From positions 21,486,572 to 21,550,571 of the forward strand of contig CM044879.1 in NCBI GenBank assembly GCA_024500155.1: a stretch of DNA of 64,000 nt, written 5' to 3'. The DNA comes from Chenopodium formosanum (taxonomy: Eukaryota > Streptophyta > Magnoliopsida > Caryophyllales > Amaranthaceae). The translations under genes were made by a program, and so were the position numbers. Numbering within the stretch: position 1 is the stretch's first letter; the number at the start of each line of letters is the position of its first letter. Shown here one piece after another: positions 37,601 through 47,645 of the stretch. The notes beneath the pieces were generated by a model. That model did no database searches. It saw only the letters and a program-made list of their open reading frames with translations, and was not told where the DNA came from.

Positions 37601-37821
37601 AGAAGTTTGACGGCTTGAAGAGGTGTGGCAGCAGAAGAATCAATTTCATTGATGACAAGTTGGTGGCTGCCAAGAGCAATGTAAGATCTGTAAACGAAAC
37701 AATCTCTTTCGATTGCATCTTCAGGAGAAAGATTGGGGATGTCGCTATTGTTGATGGCTGATTGGTAAGCTCCCAAATAGAAATTATTCCGTAGATTGAA
37801 CAGAAGATCTGGTGCCGCCAT
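31954..37821 (-). CDS. COPE: Coatomer subunit epsilon, six exons, intact
   Basis: Exons in transcription order: 37821-37570, 37269-37118, 36563-36428, 36352-36197, 33299-33220, 32047-31954. All five introns have GT-AG ends and the phases join to 870 nt, encoding 289 residues, close to the roughly 290 of plant epsilon-COP. Family features seen: N-terminus MAAPDLLFNLRNNFYLGAYQ, SYIALGSHQLVINEID, SLKEWLAD, DEDHTLTQLANAWLNLAV, LILNGKAVCCMHMGNF. The protein is a TPR-like solenoid of the COPI coat, which with alpha and beta' subunits coats Golgi-to-ER vesicles in the cytosol. Intron 4 (2897 bp) holds a MULE; intron 5 holds a duplication of the exon 6 acceptor. It is the only intact host gene in the window, so expression should be constitutive; no regulatory element was recognised. 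Confidence 0.97.
32025..32367 (-). repeat. Tandem duplication including the exon 6 splice acceptor of COPE
   Basis: Unit 32025-32191 is repeated at 32192-32367 with few changes (a 3-bp insertion GAT). The unit includes the first 23 nt of exon 6 and its acceptor TTTTGCAG. The duplicate acceptor at 32215-32216 lies upstream of the real one in the transcript, so it is met first by the spliceosome. Confidence 0.95.
34134..35664. mobile_element. MULE-type non-autonomous transposon in COPE intron 4
   Basis: 1531 bp. The ends are inverted repeats of about 110 bp, each built of three TTTAATAATCCCAACTA-like units. The 9-bp flank ATTTTAGTA is duplicated at 34125-34133 and 35665-35673, typical of Mutator-like elements. 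The interior has a directly repeated segment of about 160 bp (34413 and 34648), a CT/CCCT microsatellite and a G-rich tract (35215-35435). Proline-rich frames inside have no recognisable domain. It may carry captured genomic DNA. Confidence 0.9.
34413..34807. repeat. Direct repeat with CT microsatellite inside the intronic MULE
   Basis: 34413-34572 and 34648-34807 differ by about three bases by eye. Between them (34573-34650) lies (CT)n(CCCT)n(CT)n. Confidence 0.9.
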
Positions 37822-38068
37822 TAATGATAGATCTCGAGATCAGAATGCTCGGGGATGAGGATGGGGAGGAAGAAAGTGATTTTATGTAGTAGTATTTTTT
37901 TTTGGTGCTAAAGAAGAGAGCAGTATGATCGCACAGCACTCTTAACTCTTAAGGGAGTCCAATTTATTTTGAGTATTTCGGCTATAACGACTCGAGTGGC
38001 AAAATCGAGAAAATACAAATTAATCTTCATACTAAAATAAATAACAAATATTTAAATAATATTATATA
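37822..38068 (-). promoter_or_regulatory. 5' untranslated and proximal promoter region of COPE
   Basis: Interval between the COPE start codon and a Stowaway MITE. No convincing TATA box was identified. A T-run at 37895-37904 is present. Confidence 0.4.
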
Positions 38069-38345
38069 CTTCCTCCGTCCCCGAAAAAACAACCCTTTTG
38101 GGTTGATTTCGCGGGTATTAATAAAGTTAAAAAAAAAAATACATTGGAAAGATAAATTTACATGGGGTTTATAAAAAAGTAGAGAGAGATAATAATAAAA
38201 GTACTTTGAAAAACAAAATTTTATATGGGGAAGCAAATTTTGCACAAATATTATTGCAAATTGGTGGGTATTTTATTGCTAATGGGTCATTCTTTTTGGG
38301 ACTAAAATTAGGTCAAATGGGTCGTTCTTTCGGGGACGGGGGGAG
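38069..38345. mobile_element. Stowaway-like MITE upstream of COPE
   Basis: 277 bp. Inverted ends CTTCCTCCGTCCCCGAAA and CTCCCCCCGTCCCCGAAA (reverse), flanked by TA at 38067-38068 and 38346-38347. Matches the Stowaway (Tc1/mariner) terminal consensus as I recall it. About 250 bp upstream of the COPE start. Confidence 0.9.
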
Positions 38346-38347
38346 TA

Positions 38348-38577
38348 GTTATTTTGGCCTTTTGGATATTTTTATTTTACCCCGTCACGTGGACCAGCTA
38401 GAGAGTGACATGTGTTACCCTAGGGAGGGCCCAAAGGAGGCATTCCAAATGAAGGTTTAATAGGTACTTGTATATACATATCAAGGGGCATTTGAGACAT
38501 TTTGCATGAAATTAACCTATCTCTCTCCTCCTTTATCTCACCCCCATGTGCTGAATTTAAATGTACCACTGGGTGAT
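38348..38577. other. Intergenic spacer
   Basis: Between the Stowaway MITE and the Harbinger-like element. Contains CTATCTCTCTCCTCCTTT, which has a near copy at about 41890 on the other side of the Harbinger-like element. No gene. Confidence 0.5.
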
Positions 38578-38767
38578 TAAGGCCTTGTTCTTTTGAGCTT
38601 CTAAGCACAGTAGAGCAGGGGTTAGCAGAGCAGATTAAATTTCAACAGAGCAGAGTATATTTCAAGATAACAGAGCATAGCAGAGCAGAGCCGAGCCGAG
38701 CAGAACAAATTTCAACATTATTATTAATACTATTATTAATGTTATTATTAATTATGATGATGATGTT

Positions 38768-38842
38768 GTTGTTGTTGTTGCTGCTGGTGGTGGTGGTGGT
38801 GGTGGTGGTGGTGGTGTTGTTGTTGTTGTTGTTGTTGTTGTT
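38768..38842 (+). repeat. Compound (GTT)n(GCT)n(GGT)n(GTT)n microsatellite
   Basis: Uninterrupted trinucleotide run inside the Harbinger-like element. Confidence 0.95.
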
Positions 38843-39257
38843 GAAAGATAATAGACAACAGTTTACTTATATTTATTTCACAAATATTTATAAATAAAAT
38901 GATTTAATGAGTAATAATGATTTTACTTATAAATTTGTCTTAATCATATATTTTTAACCCTAAAAATAATAATATACAAAGTATTACTTGAAAACAACCT
39001 CTTTTTTTTTATTCTTAAATTGTCTGGAAAGATTTGAAAAATAATTCAACTCAATGAACTAACAATCAATACCCACATAAAATTGTTCTACGAATTGTGA
39101 TTATAATATCAAATGTTTATAAAAGAAATTGTTATTAATTTTATTATTATTATTATTTATTTTCTTGAAAGAATTGTTATATTTTTAGAAATTATATATT
39201 AATAATATTATTAAATATTAATTCTTAATAATTTGAATTATTAAATATTATTATTGA

Positions 39258-41398
39258 TGTAGACACCTAAAAATGTCTCCCCAAAACCAAACCCGATGAT
39301 GAACAACCTTTTACCGCCATTATTGGTCGGGTTGAGTATTTAATCTTTAGAGTGCTTAAATCCATGTTCATTCCATTCATTACATTTTATAAACCAATCC
39401 AATTCATAGCCCATTTTCCCAAATCATAACTTATTTTCCTCTTTTCGTGGCTTTAAACCCAAAATAATTCATTTCGTGTCTTTTAAAATCATTCATTTCG
39501 TGACCTTTTTATAAAACGTTTATATCAGTTTATTTTGGTCCATAATCTGGGTCCAATTGTTAAAAAATATTGGGATGGGGCTTTAAAAGAGCTTTCCAAC
39601 GATATATTATAAGCCCAAATCCGAGTTATAACGAATAAGCTATGGCCAAAACACTAAACTAGGTCTAAACCGAACCTAAGCCCACCTTACCTACGACCCA
39701 ATGATCATGTGGAGGGTCCAAAGGATTTAATATCATTCTTAAACCAATTAGGATTAATTGGAAGCTTCTATAAGCTCATAAAAGATCTTGATTATCCTTT
39801 TTGAAAAGATAAGATTAAAGAGTTTGAAATTGAATAAAACTTTTATTTTTGAAAGTCCTAATTCAATTCGAATTGAAAGACGTTCAAAGATTGTCAGATA
39901 TTATTTTCGTGCCTCACTGTTTTTATCTGATTCTTCGATGGTTGGATAGATCTTGAAATTAACTTTCCAATGATATATTATAATATTAATTCCGAGCTAT
40001 AACGAAAAAGATATAAAAGAAATACGAAACTCTATCCAAAACTGACACCATCCCACTATTTTGACCATATCTTTTATTCTACAAAATATTTTAATCTGAT
40101 TTCAATTGGGTTAGAAAGTAGACTTCAAGAGATTTCCAACGATATCTTATTCATTGTATTCCGATTTCTGGATCAAAAGATATGATAATAACAAAAACCG
40201 CAAAAACTGCTGTCTATCGCAAGAGTTTTATCCGATTCGAATTCTTATCTTTTCTTGATTCGACCCCTCTTTTTTCCTTATAAATATAGGTCATATCTCC
40301 CCTTTTTCAATCATCAACAAGCTTGATCACCAAATCATTCTCTCTTCCTCTCTTCTACACTAAAAATCATCCTCTCTCCCTACACCAAAAATATTCTCTC
40401 CTCTCTCTACATACCAAAAATATTCTTTCCTCACTCTTGCTCTAGCCTAAACTCTAGCCACCCTATTCTCTCATTTTATATCCCTTAAACACTCTAAGGA
40501 GTCCATACAATACCCGAAGTTCTATACTTAAACCAAGGCGTGAAAGGTAGAATAAACTGAGGGTTTGGACCAAATCAACTCTACCTTTTATTTAATTTAA
40601 TTTACATTTGATTTATTATTTTTATTGAAGTTACTACCAGTTTATTCATGATGTAGCAATTCAAGAGCACGCGGAATGTGAGTAATTAATTAATTTAGTT
40701 ACTCTTATTTTTATTTTAAATTGCTAGTATCATGATTAGGGTTATTGTTTGATTTGACTAACGCTATTATTGTTGAATTGCTTCCAATATTAATGTTTAT
40801 TCTATTATTATTTATTGATCACCATATTGCATGTTAAAGAGAATATGTAATTGAAAGTCACGCCTAATAAGATAATTTGGACGACCGGTTTAGGTTCCTT
40901 TTTAATCTTGTTATTTAATCAAGTGGTCACAAATATTTTAGAATTATATGTTGCATTAATATTAAACCAATTTAGCATAATAATAGTTTGGAGCGAATTG
41001 AATATTTGTTTGCATGCCTTTGAGATCACCGGAATACTTTTCACTATAAGAATCGAGTAGAGGCCAATACGGGCGAATGTGACTCTATGACTCACTTCGT
41101 ACCATCATCCCCGATCCTCCTTTCGTTGTTCCGAACCATATGGAGTTAGTAATCTCATGGATTATGAATGGGGTGTAACCTTCACGGGTCAATCGTTGTT
41201 GCCTTCGTTGTCCCTTTATTCGTGGTTGCCTTATAATGATCCGTGAACGGTTTACAAGTTCCTTAAAACTTGTTGGTGGCTCCCTACTTTCCTTGTCCCT
41301 AATCGTGTCCCTAATCGTTATGTCAATTCCCACTTCCTATGAGTGCCAAGCATATTCACACCATGCTTAACGTAGGCGCACTTCGAGCGACGCCTACA
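39258..41398 (+). mobile_element. Ogre-like solo LTR
   Basis: 2141 bp, TGTAGACACC...GCCTACA, target duplication ATTGA at 39253-39257 and 41399-41403. Shares with the element A and G LTRs the blocks TTTCCAACGATATATTATAA and TACGACCCAATGATC. TATA box TATAAATA at 40279-40286. It lacks the palindrome cluster seen upstream of the TATA box in element G. Confidence 0.92.
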
Positions 41399-41712
41399 AT
41401 TGATGATAATTATTATTAATTATAATGATTAAAAAATATTAATTATTATTATAATTAATTATTATTAATTATTATTAATTATTTTTAATATTAATAATTA
41501 TTATGATTATTCACAATAATAAATTATTATCATTTATACAATATTAATTATTATTATTGAATATTAATTAATATTGTTGTTATTATTAATTATTGTTATT
41601 ATTAATTATTATTTGAAAATAGAGCAGAGCAGAGCCGAGCAGATTTCTTTTGAGTAGAGCATAGCAGATTTGATTTGAGCAGAGTAGAGCAGCTCTAAAG
41701 AACGAGCTCTAA

Positions 41713-41964
41713 TAGTATCACTAGATAATTAAATAGTCTTATTGAACATTCAGTGGTACTACATATTCATTCAATGGTATTGTATATTCATTTAGTGGTA
41801 CTAACTACGTGTAGAAATAATATCACTACATAGTCAATGATATTATATAATCTTTTAGCAGCACATTTAAAATTGGTCTCACTTGCCCATCTCTCTCCTC
41901 CTTTCTCTAACCCAATGTGCTTTACAATACTTTTCAATACATATCAAATCTACATTAGTACTTC
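41713..41964. other. Spacer before Tat-like LTR
   Basis: Short partly repeated phrases (AGTGGTACTA, ATTCATT). No gene or clear element end; the start of the following LTR could lie in here. Confidence 0.4.
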
Positions 41965-42381
41965 CTAGGCCCAAAGTGGACCTAACAAGGCTCGACACGT
42001 GGCAGGCAGATACCTTAACGAAATTGGCGGCCTTTAATGCCCAAATCCCTAAAAAGCCATAAAACGGTGCAGCCTAATCAGTATTAGGTTTTCGTGACCT
42101 AAACAAAGGCACAAATCCCGAGGACCCTATAAATAGGGAGATTCCCCCATTATTAGGGCAGGTTATGTTCAATCATTGCATCATTTAATATTCTCGAAAA
42201 CACCTTATTTCGGAATCTCCCTATTTACTTTTTCGCACTCTTCTACTCCAAATCTTTACTAACTTGATCGTCGGAGGTGAAACTCCTACCAACTAGAGCT
42301 TCCGTTATTTAGCAAGTACAGACAGCCGGAATCCAGACTTAGTAACATAACTCTCACGAGGGACACAGAAAACCCAAAACA
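41965..42381 (+). repeat. LTR part of Tat-like element F
   Basis: Ends AAAACA directly before a primer site. It contains ACACGTGGCAGGCAGATA and TATAAATAGGG (42128), both also present in the LTR fragment 62941-63174. The 5' boundary is not resolved; 41965 is approximate. Confidence 0.65.
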
Positions 42382-42401
42382 TTTGGCATAATCTGTGGGG
42401 A
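42382..42401 (+). other. Primer-binding site of Tat-like element F
   Basis: TTTGGCATAATCTGTGGGGA, a decayed form of the TTTGGCGCCGTCTGTGG-type site I associate with Tat-lineage gypsy elements. Confidence 0.6.
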
Positions 42402-43174
42402 GAGTACCTCTAAGATGGTTTCTCAAGGCTCTGTACCACCTCCTAATGAGAAACAACTAACCTCATACTGAAGTAGAGGTCCATTCGGACCATGATACGG
42501 ATGAACACTTCAAGGTCGATTTCTATGTGACTGTAAAACTCTGAACAAGGGGCGTCCATCCCAAATATAAAAGGGAATGGAGCAACGATAAAGCGGGTCC
42601 AAGCAAGTCATCCGGACAACCGTTTGGACAACCCTAGGCGGCAGAAGCAACTGCTCCCGTCACTAGAGACGAACTCATGAAATTCATAACTAGTTTCAAG
42701 GGAGAGATTAGGGACCTGGTCAACAAAAGAACGGCTGGCTCCAGCAGTGGGTCAGCCGGCCAAAAAGCCTTCTCATGCTGAGAAGAACAAGTTTGTTAGG
42801 GACCGAGAGCCTACTCCACACTAGTACCAGGGAGAAGGCTCGAACCTTGATAGAGTAAACAAAATTTTGCTTGCCCGAGCCATGTCAGAGGAAGCTCATA
42901 TGGCAAATTCAGTAGGATGGCGACAAAAAGAACTATTTTGATGCTTAGCTCATCATCGAGCAAAAGAAAACCAACAACTGTCTGATTCAACTTCCACGTC
43001 GAGTTTCCCAGACAACTTCAAGAATACCTCGGCAAGGTATTCCCAATATGTGCATGAGAGACAATTAGACGGCCCGTCGTTCAACACATGCCCTCATGTG
43101 ATTGGCTCAGCTCAGTATGCGGCCCAGCCGCCATACATGTCGTATGCCTAGCCTTGCATGCAGCCAGCTCTCTA

Positions 43175-44573
43175 TGAGTCTATTTTATATGTATTTTTAT
43201 TCCTCGTCCCATGGTCATATTTGTGCTTATTTGAGCTCTGCGGAGCTATTTTTATTACTAATATCCGTTTTCTAGTGTTTTTGTAGAATTAGTATTATTT
43301 TGTAGGAATTTGCAAATTTATGATAATTTCCGAGCTTATTAAACCACTACGAAGACATTGGAGTCAGATCGTATTTTATGACCGTATATTTAAAGCCCAA
43401 GATGGAGTTAAAGAAATTTAATTCGGTGATTAAGGGCTCAATACATGAGAAGGTCCAAGATTTTACAAATTATTATTACGGACCAACCAGGAAAGAAATT
43501 TGGCCAAAAGCTTGAAGGGGCCCGAGCTTGCAAATTAAAGTAAAGAAAGTTGCTAGGCGTGAAGACTATTGGGCCTACAAATTCCTTGGGCCTTACTCTA
43601 GTTATTTCCACTGATGTCGGTTGCGGAACTCCAATTTCATGCAGCTTGATCAATTTGTTTTAGATGTAGTTTGAGTGGAATTAGAGTTTGACTTGGACTA
43701 AAACTCTTTTTTCCTTTCTTATGAAAGGAGGGAATAGTTACGTAGCTGATTAGCTTTTAGTTTTAGGTAGATTTCTTAGAATTAGTTTTAGTATATCTTT
43801 TGTCAACTCTTGCTATGATTTTATTTTAGTCTCGTATTTTTACGTTTTCGCTGTTTATTGTTATTGTCTTTAGTTTAGTTTTATTTATTGCTCTTATATT
43901 AGCTTTCTTATTGTTGCTTTTAATTATGTTTTGTTTATTTCCTTTGCATATTATATTTTTAATTATGCGTGAGTAGTTTTCTTTCTAGGGTTTATGGGGA
44001 TCCATGAATAATATGAAGGGGTAATTTATTGTTGTTGATTGTCAATGCTAGATTAATTTCCTATTGATTGATTTAATGCTCTGTGACTAGATTAGGCCTG
44101 CTCTTTTATGCATGAGTTTGACAATATTGATTCAAGAGTCGAGAGATGAGAATTGATGTTTAGGTCTTGTTTCAATAGGCAGGTTAGTTTATAAATGGTT
44201 AAGTCGAGATTCGAGATATGAGATTTAATACCAGTAGATTAATTCTGTCCTTTATGGTCTGGTTAATTGATGCATTGATGATTGATTATTATGTTTTACC
44301 CTGGAGTATTATTTATTGGTGAACCTATGCCCTAAATCTTTAATTCATTGATTTTTCTCTATCCTTTACTTTTCTCTACTTTTACCCTCCGTAGTATAGT
44401 TTTCCCTTTTACAATAATATTTTGGTTACTTAATAATTTAGATTATAATAATTAATTAGGAATAGAAAGACTAGTTTCCCTGTGGATTCGACCCTACTTC
44501 CCTATCTACTAGTACTTTATTTAGAGGACTTAGGTAATTACTTTTGATTAGGTGATACGACTTTAGCGTGTCA
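43175..44573 (+). mobile_element. Athila-like solo LTR in gag of F
   Basis: Starts TGAGTCTATTTTATATG and ends GCGTGTCA. The left flank is CTCTA (43170-43174); the right flank is CTCTCTCTA, so the target duplication seems to have gained CT units. It has the GGATTCGACCCT motif near the end, the Athila-like LTR signature in this window. The start is related to the fragment at 62259. Confidence 0.7.
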
Positions 44574-45066
44574 CTCTCTCTAGAGGTCAGGTGGCATATA
44601 ACGTCCAGCCTTTGGACTAAAAGTTGGGGGATAACCTTTTGCATTTTTCAAGGAGCTATAACAGAGGCGGCACAACCGGACTAAGTTAAGAATGTCATGG
44701 TGGGTACTGATGATGGTACCACTAGAATACAACCTACTGGCTTAAACGGTAAACCCACCTCATGTACCTACAGGGGTTGGATGATGCTGCATGGTGTCGA
44801 TGCTTCCCGGCCACGCTGAAGGGCGATGCCTAGTAGTGCTTCGGCAACCTACTGGCCGGATGCATCAATAATTTCAAGACACTTGCGTTCTTGTTCGCCT
44901 CTAACTTCTCCATGAACATATCCGCCAAAAAGACAAGTCTTGTGTAACACCCCAATAATTCTCTCTTAAAAACCTGTAAGTGTAGACACCCATTTGTGTC
45001 TCCCCAAAACCAAACCCAGTGATGAATGCCTTTCACGTCGAACCATAATCGAATGAGGTGAAAGTG

Positions 45067-47529
45067 TGACGTGTGTCATAAATGGCACACATTTGATGAG
45101 CATTTAGGTCCTTTTTATCCTCTTTTCATAGCTTTCTTGCTCAATAAATGTTTGGTTTTATGCTTTCTCTCTCTATTTTACCTTTCTTCTCTTATTTTAC
45201 GGCTTTTGAGCATTTCCATGGTTTTCTAGTATTTTCTCCTTTATTTCTTCTATTTTCGTTATTTTAGTTGTTTTCCTTTATTTTAGATTTTATAGATTTA
45301 GTTTTATTTTATTTTATTTCATTTTATTTTATTTTCATTTTCATTTCATTTTCTTTACTTTATTTTATTTTCATTTTATTATATTTTCCTTCTTTTATTA
45401 TTTTCATTTTCATTTTATTTTTTTTACTTTTATTTATTAGTTTTAGTTTTATTTTACTTTATTTTATTTCTTGGTTTTATTTGCGTTTTGTAGGTGGTTG
45501 TTCCATGTTCAAGTCCTTGTGCTCGCAAGCCGGATAGCCTTGTGCCCACCAATTTGGTGCTTAGCTACTGCATAGTTGAGTGTTCATCACCATCACGCTT
45601 CTTCGATGGTGATGGTGATGCTCGCGCCCGCCGACTTCTCTACCCCTTCCTTGCTTTCCCCTGCTCCCTAACTCCACGCAACTGCTAGTCACTACCCCAA
45701 GCTGCTGCCCTCCTTTCACCCCTCAACAACGCAACAACACCAACCTCCCAGCAGCCCCTGCTGCCCCTTCACTCCAACCACCAATTTAGCCACCAATCTA
45801 CTCTAATTCCGCCACCAAACTCCAGCCACTCTCTACCAGCCATCTTCACCAACAATTCCCGCAACCACCAGCGCAACTCCAACAACGCCTCCCTCAATTA
45901 ACCACGGCAGCAGCTCCGATTCCACCCGCAACAACCAGCCACCTCACGCAGCCCTGCTCCACTCCAATTCAGCCACCTTTCCTCCCTCAATTAACCACAG
46001 CCGCAGCCCCCTTTGTTCCCCCAAAATAACGACCAGCAACCACCGCAATTACACCTCCAATTGCGCCATCAATTCAAGCCTCCAAGCAGCAACGCAGCTC
46101 TAGCAAGCTTCCGCAAAAAATTGCGCCACCTAACACCTCCGGTAGCACCACCGCAGCTCCACCTTCATTCGAACCTCAGCAGGTGCGGGCGCACACTCTT
46201 CTAAAGCGGCCGCACTCAGCTGGGTTCGAGTGAAGGTTGATTGATGATGATGAGTTGCGTGCTTGCGTGAGAAGCAGGGGTTTATTTCCCCATTTGATGA
46301 AGCAGCCAGCGAAACCGATTCCTTTTCTTTTTTTTATTTCTTTGATTTTATTTTCCTTTTTATTTCTTTTATTTTTCTTTTCCATTTTCTTTTCTTATTT
46401 TTATTTTCTTTTCTTTTCTTTTATTTTCTTTTCTCTTTTAATTTCTTTTCTATTTTATTTCTTTAATCCTTGTATCTATATATACCCATTTTTAGGTAGA
46501 GAGAAACACAATTAGATTAGAATTACAATTAGATCATTTTTTTAGCTTAGTTGAGAGCTTTCCTCTCTAGTTTTAGGGTTAATTTTAGGAGTAGATTTTA
46601 GAGAGAGAAAGTGAAAAATTTCAATGGTGATTGAGAGATTGAAGATTCAATGGTGACAATTGTATTGGAGATCTTCTCTATTATCAAATAGCAATGCTAA
46701 ACTCTATCTCATTTATTGCTTTGTTTAATATTCATGTTTGGATTGTTTGATTTTGATTAGATTTTGATGATTTGATGATTGATATTGGATATTCATGTTT
46801 GTTTGGTTTTATATTGATATTTGATTAGTGGATTTGTTCTTCTTAGATTGTTGATTGTTGATTTTTTTAGTTGTTTGTTGGTTTCATGATGATGTTAGAG
46901 TAGTTGTTTGGTTAGGGATTTGGTGAAGCTTATGATGTAATGGATTGATGTAATTTGGGGATAATTGATGGAGTTGATGATGTGATTAGACTTGGTTGAT
47001 TGATCATGTGCATGTGTGTGATTAATTAGAGAGTAGCTAACTTTGATTATTGCACTAGATTGCATTGTAAGTTCACATTGATACGGACCATTGATTTGTG
47101 GCTTGCATTTACACGATTGAGGTGTCTTGTGATGTTTCCTAGCTAGAGTTTATCGTAGTTGACGCTAGCTAGACCTCTAGGAGAATAGCTTGATATGCTC
47201 TTTTGGTTGCATGATTGATTTTCCCTCACATTGCTTGACTTAGTTGACTTTCCATTCCAATTTGCTATGTTCATTGCTATTATTTGCGGATCCTAATCCC
47301 TAGCTCTTTATATTTGTTTGGTTTCTTCGGTTTAGTAGTTGTTAGTATCCTCTTTTATCCTTAGACTTCGACCTAGCTTAGGCACATAATTGAAAGCATT
47401 TAGACATTACCGTTCCTTTGGGTTCGACCCTTGACTTACCTCTATACTTGTATTTAGGTTTGTTAAGTGTTTATAAATTTTGTTTGGCTTAGGGAAGATT
47501 ATCCCAACGACCTAGTTTTCCCCACGTCA
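45067..47529 (+). repeat. 5' LTR of element H (chimeric)
   Basis: About 2463 bp, ending CCCACGTCA like element B. From about 46540 to the end it is clearly homologous to the B LTR; the first 1.45 kb differs and resembles solo LTR E in layout: ATTTT-rich DNA, then a C-rich G-poor block (45630-46180), then GC motifs (46180-46222). Confidence 0.8.
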
Positions 47530-47532
47530 AAA

Positions 47533-47550
47533 TGGCGCCGTTGCCGGGGA
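47533..47550 (+). other. Primer-binding site of element H
   Basis: TGGCGCCGTTGCCGGGGA, identical to element B. Confidence 0.85.
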
Positions 47551-47645
47551 ACGGTGTCTATGTTTGAGTGTTTTTGATTGCTTGAGTCTAGGTCTTTGTT
47601 TATACTTTTCTTTAATTTGATTTCTTTTGTTTGCTTTATATAAAA

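Larger units (their letters stand above)
38581..41709. mobile_element. Harbinger-like non-autonomous element, split by a solo LTR
   Basis: Ends GGCCTTGTTCTTTTGAGC and, reversed, GAGCTCGTTCTTTAGAGC; flanked by TAA at 38578-38580 and 41710-41712. Without the nested LTR it is about 983 bp. Both subterminal regions are full of AGAGCAGAGC units in the same orientation, and the interior is AT-rich with (GTT)(GGT) and ATT repeats. Superfamily call rests on the 3-bp target site. Confidence 0.65.

Noticed and set aside
45268..45537. Phe/Ile-rich hydrophobic frame, possible membrane protein
   Set aside because: Translation of ATTTT repeats in the H LTR.
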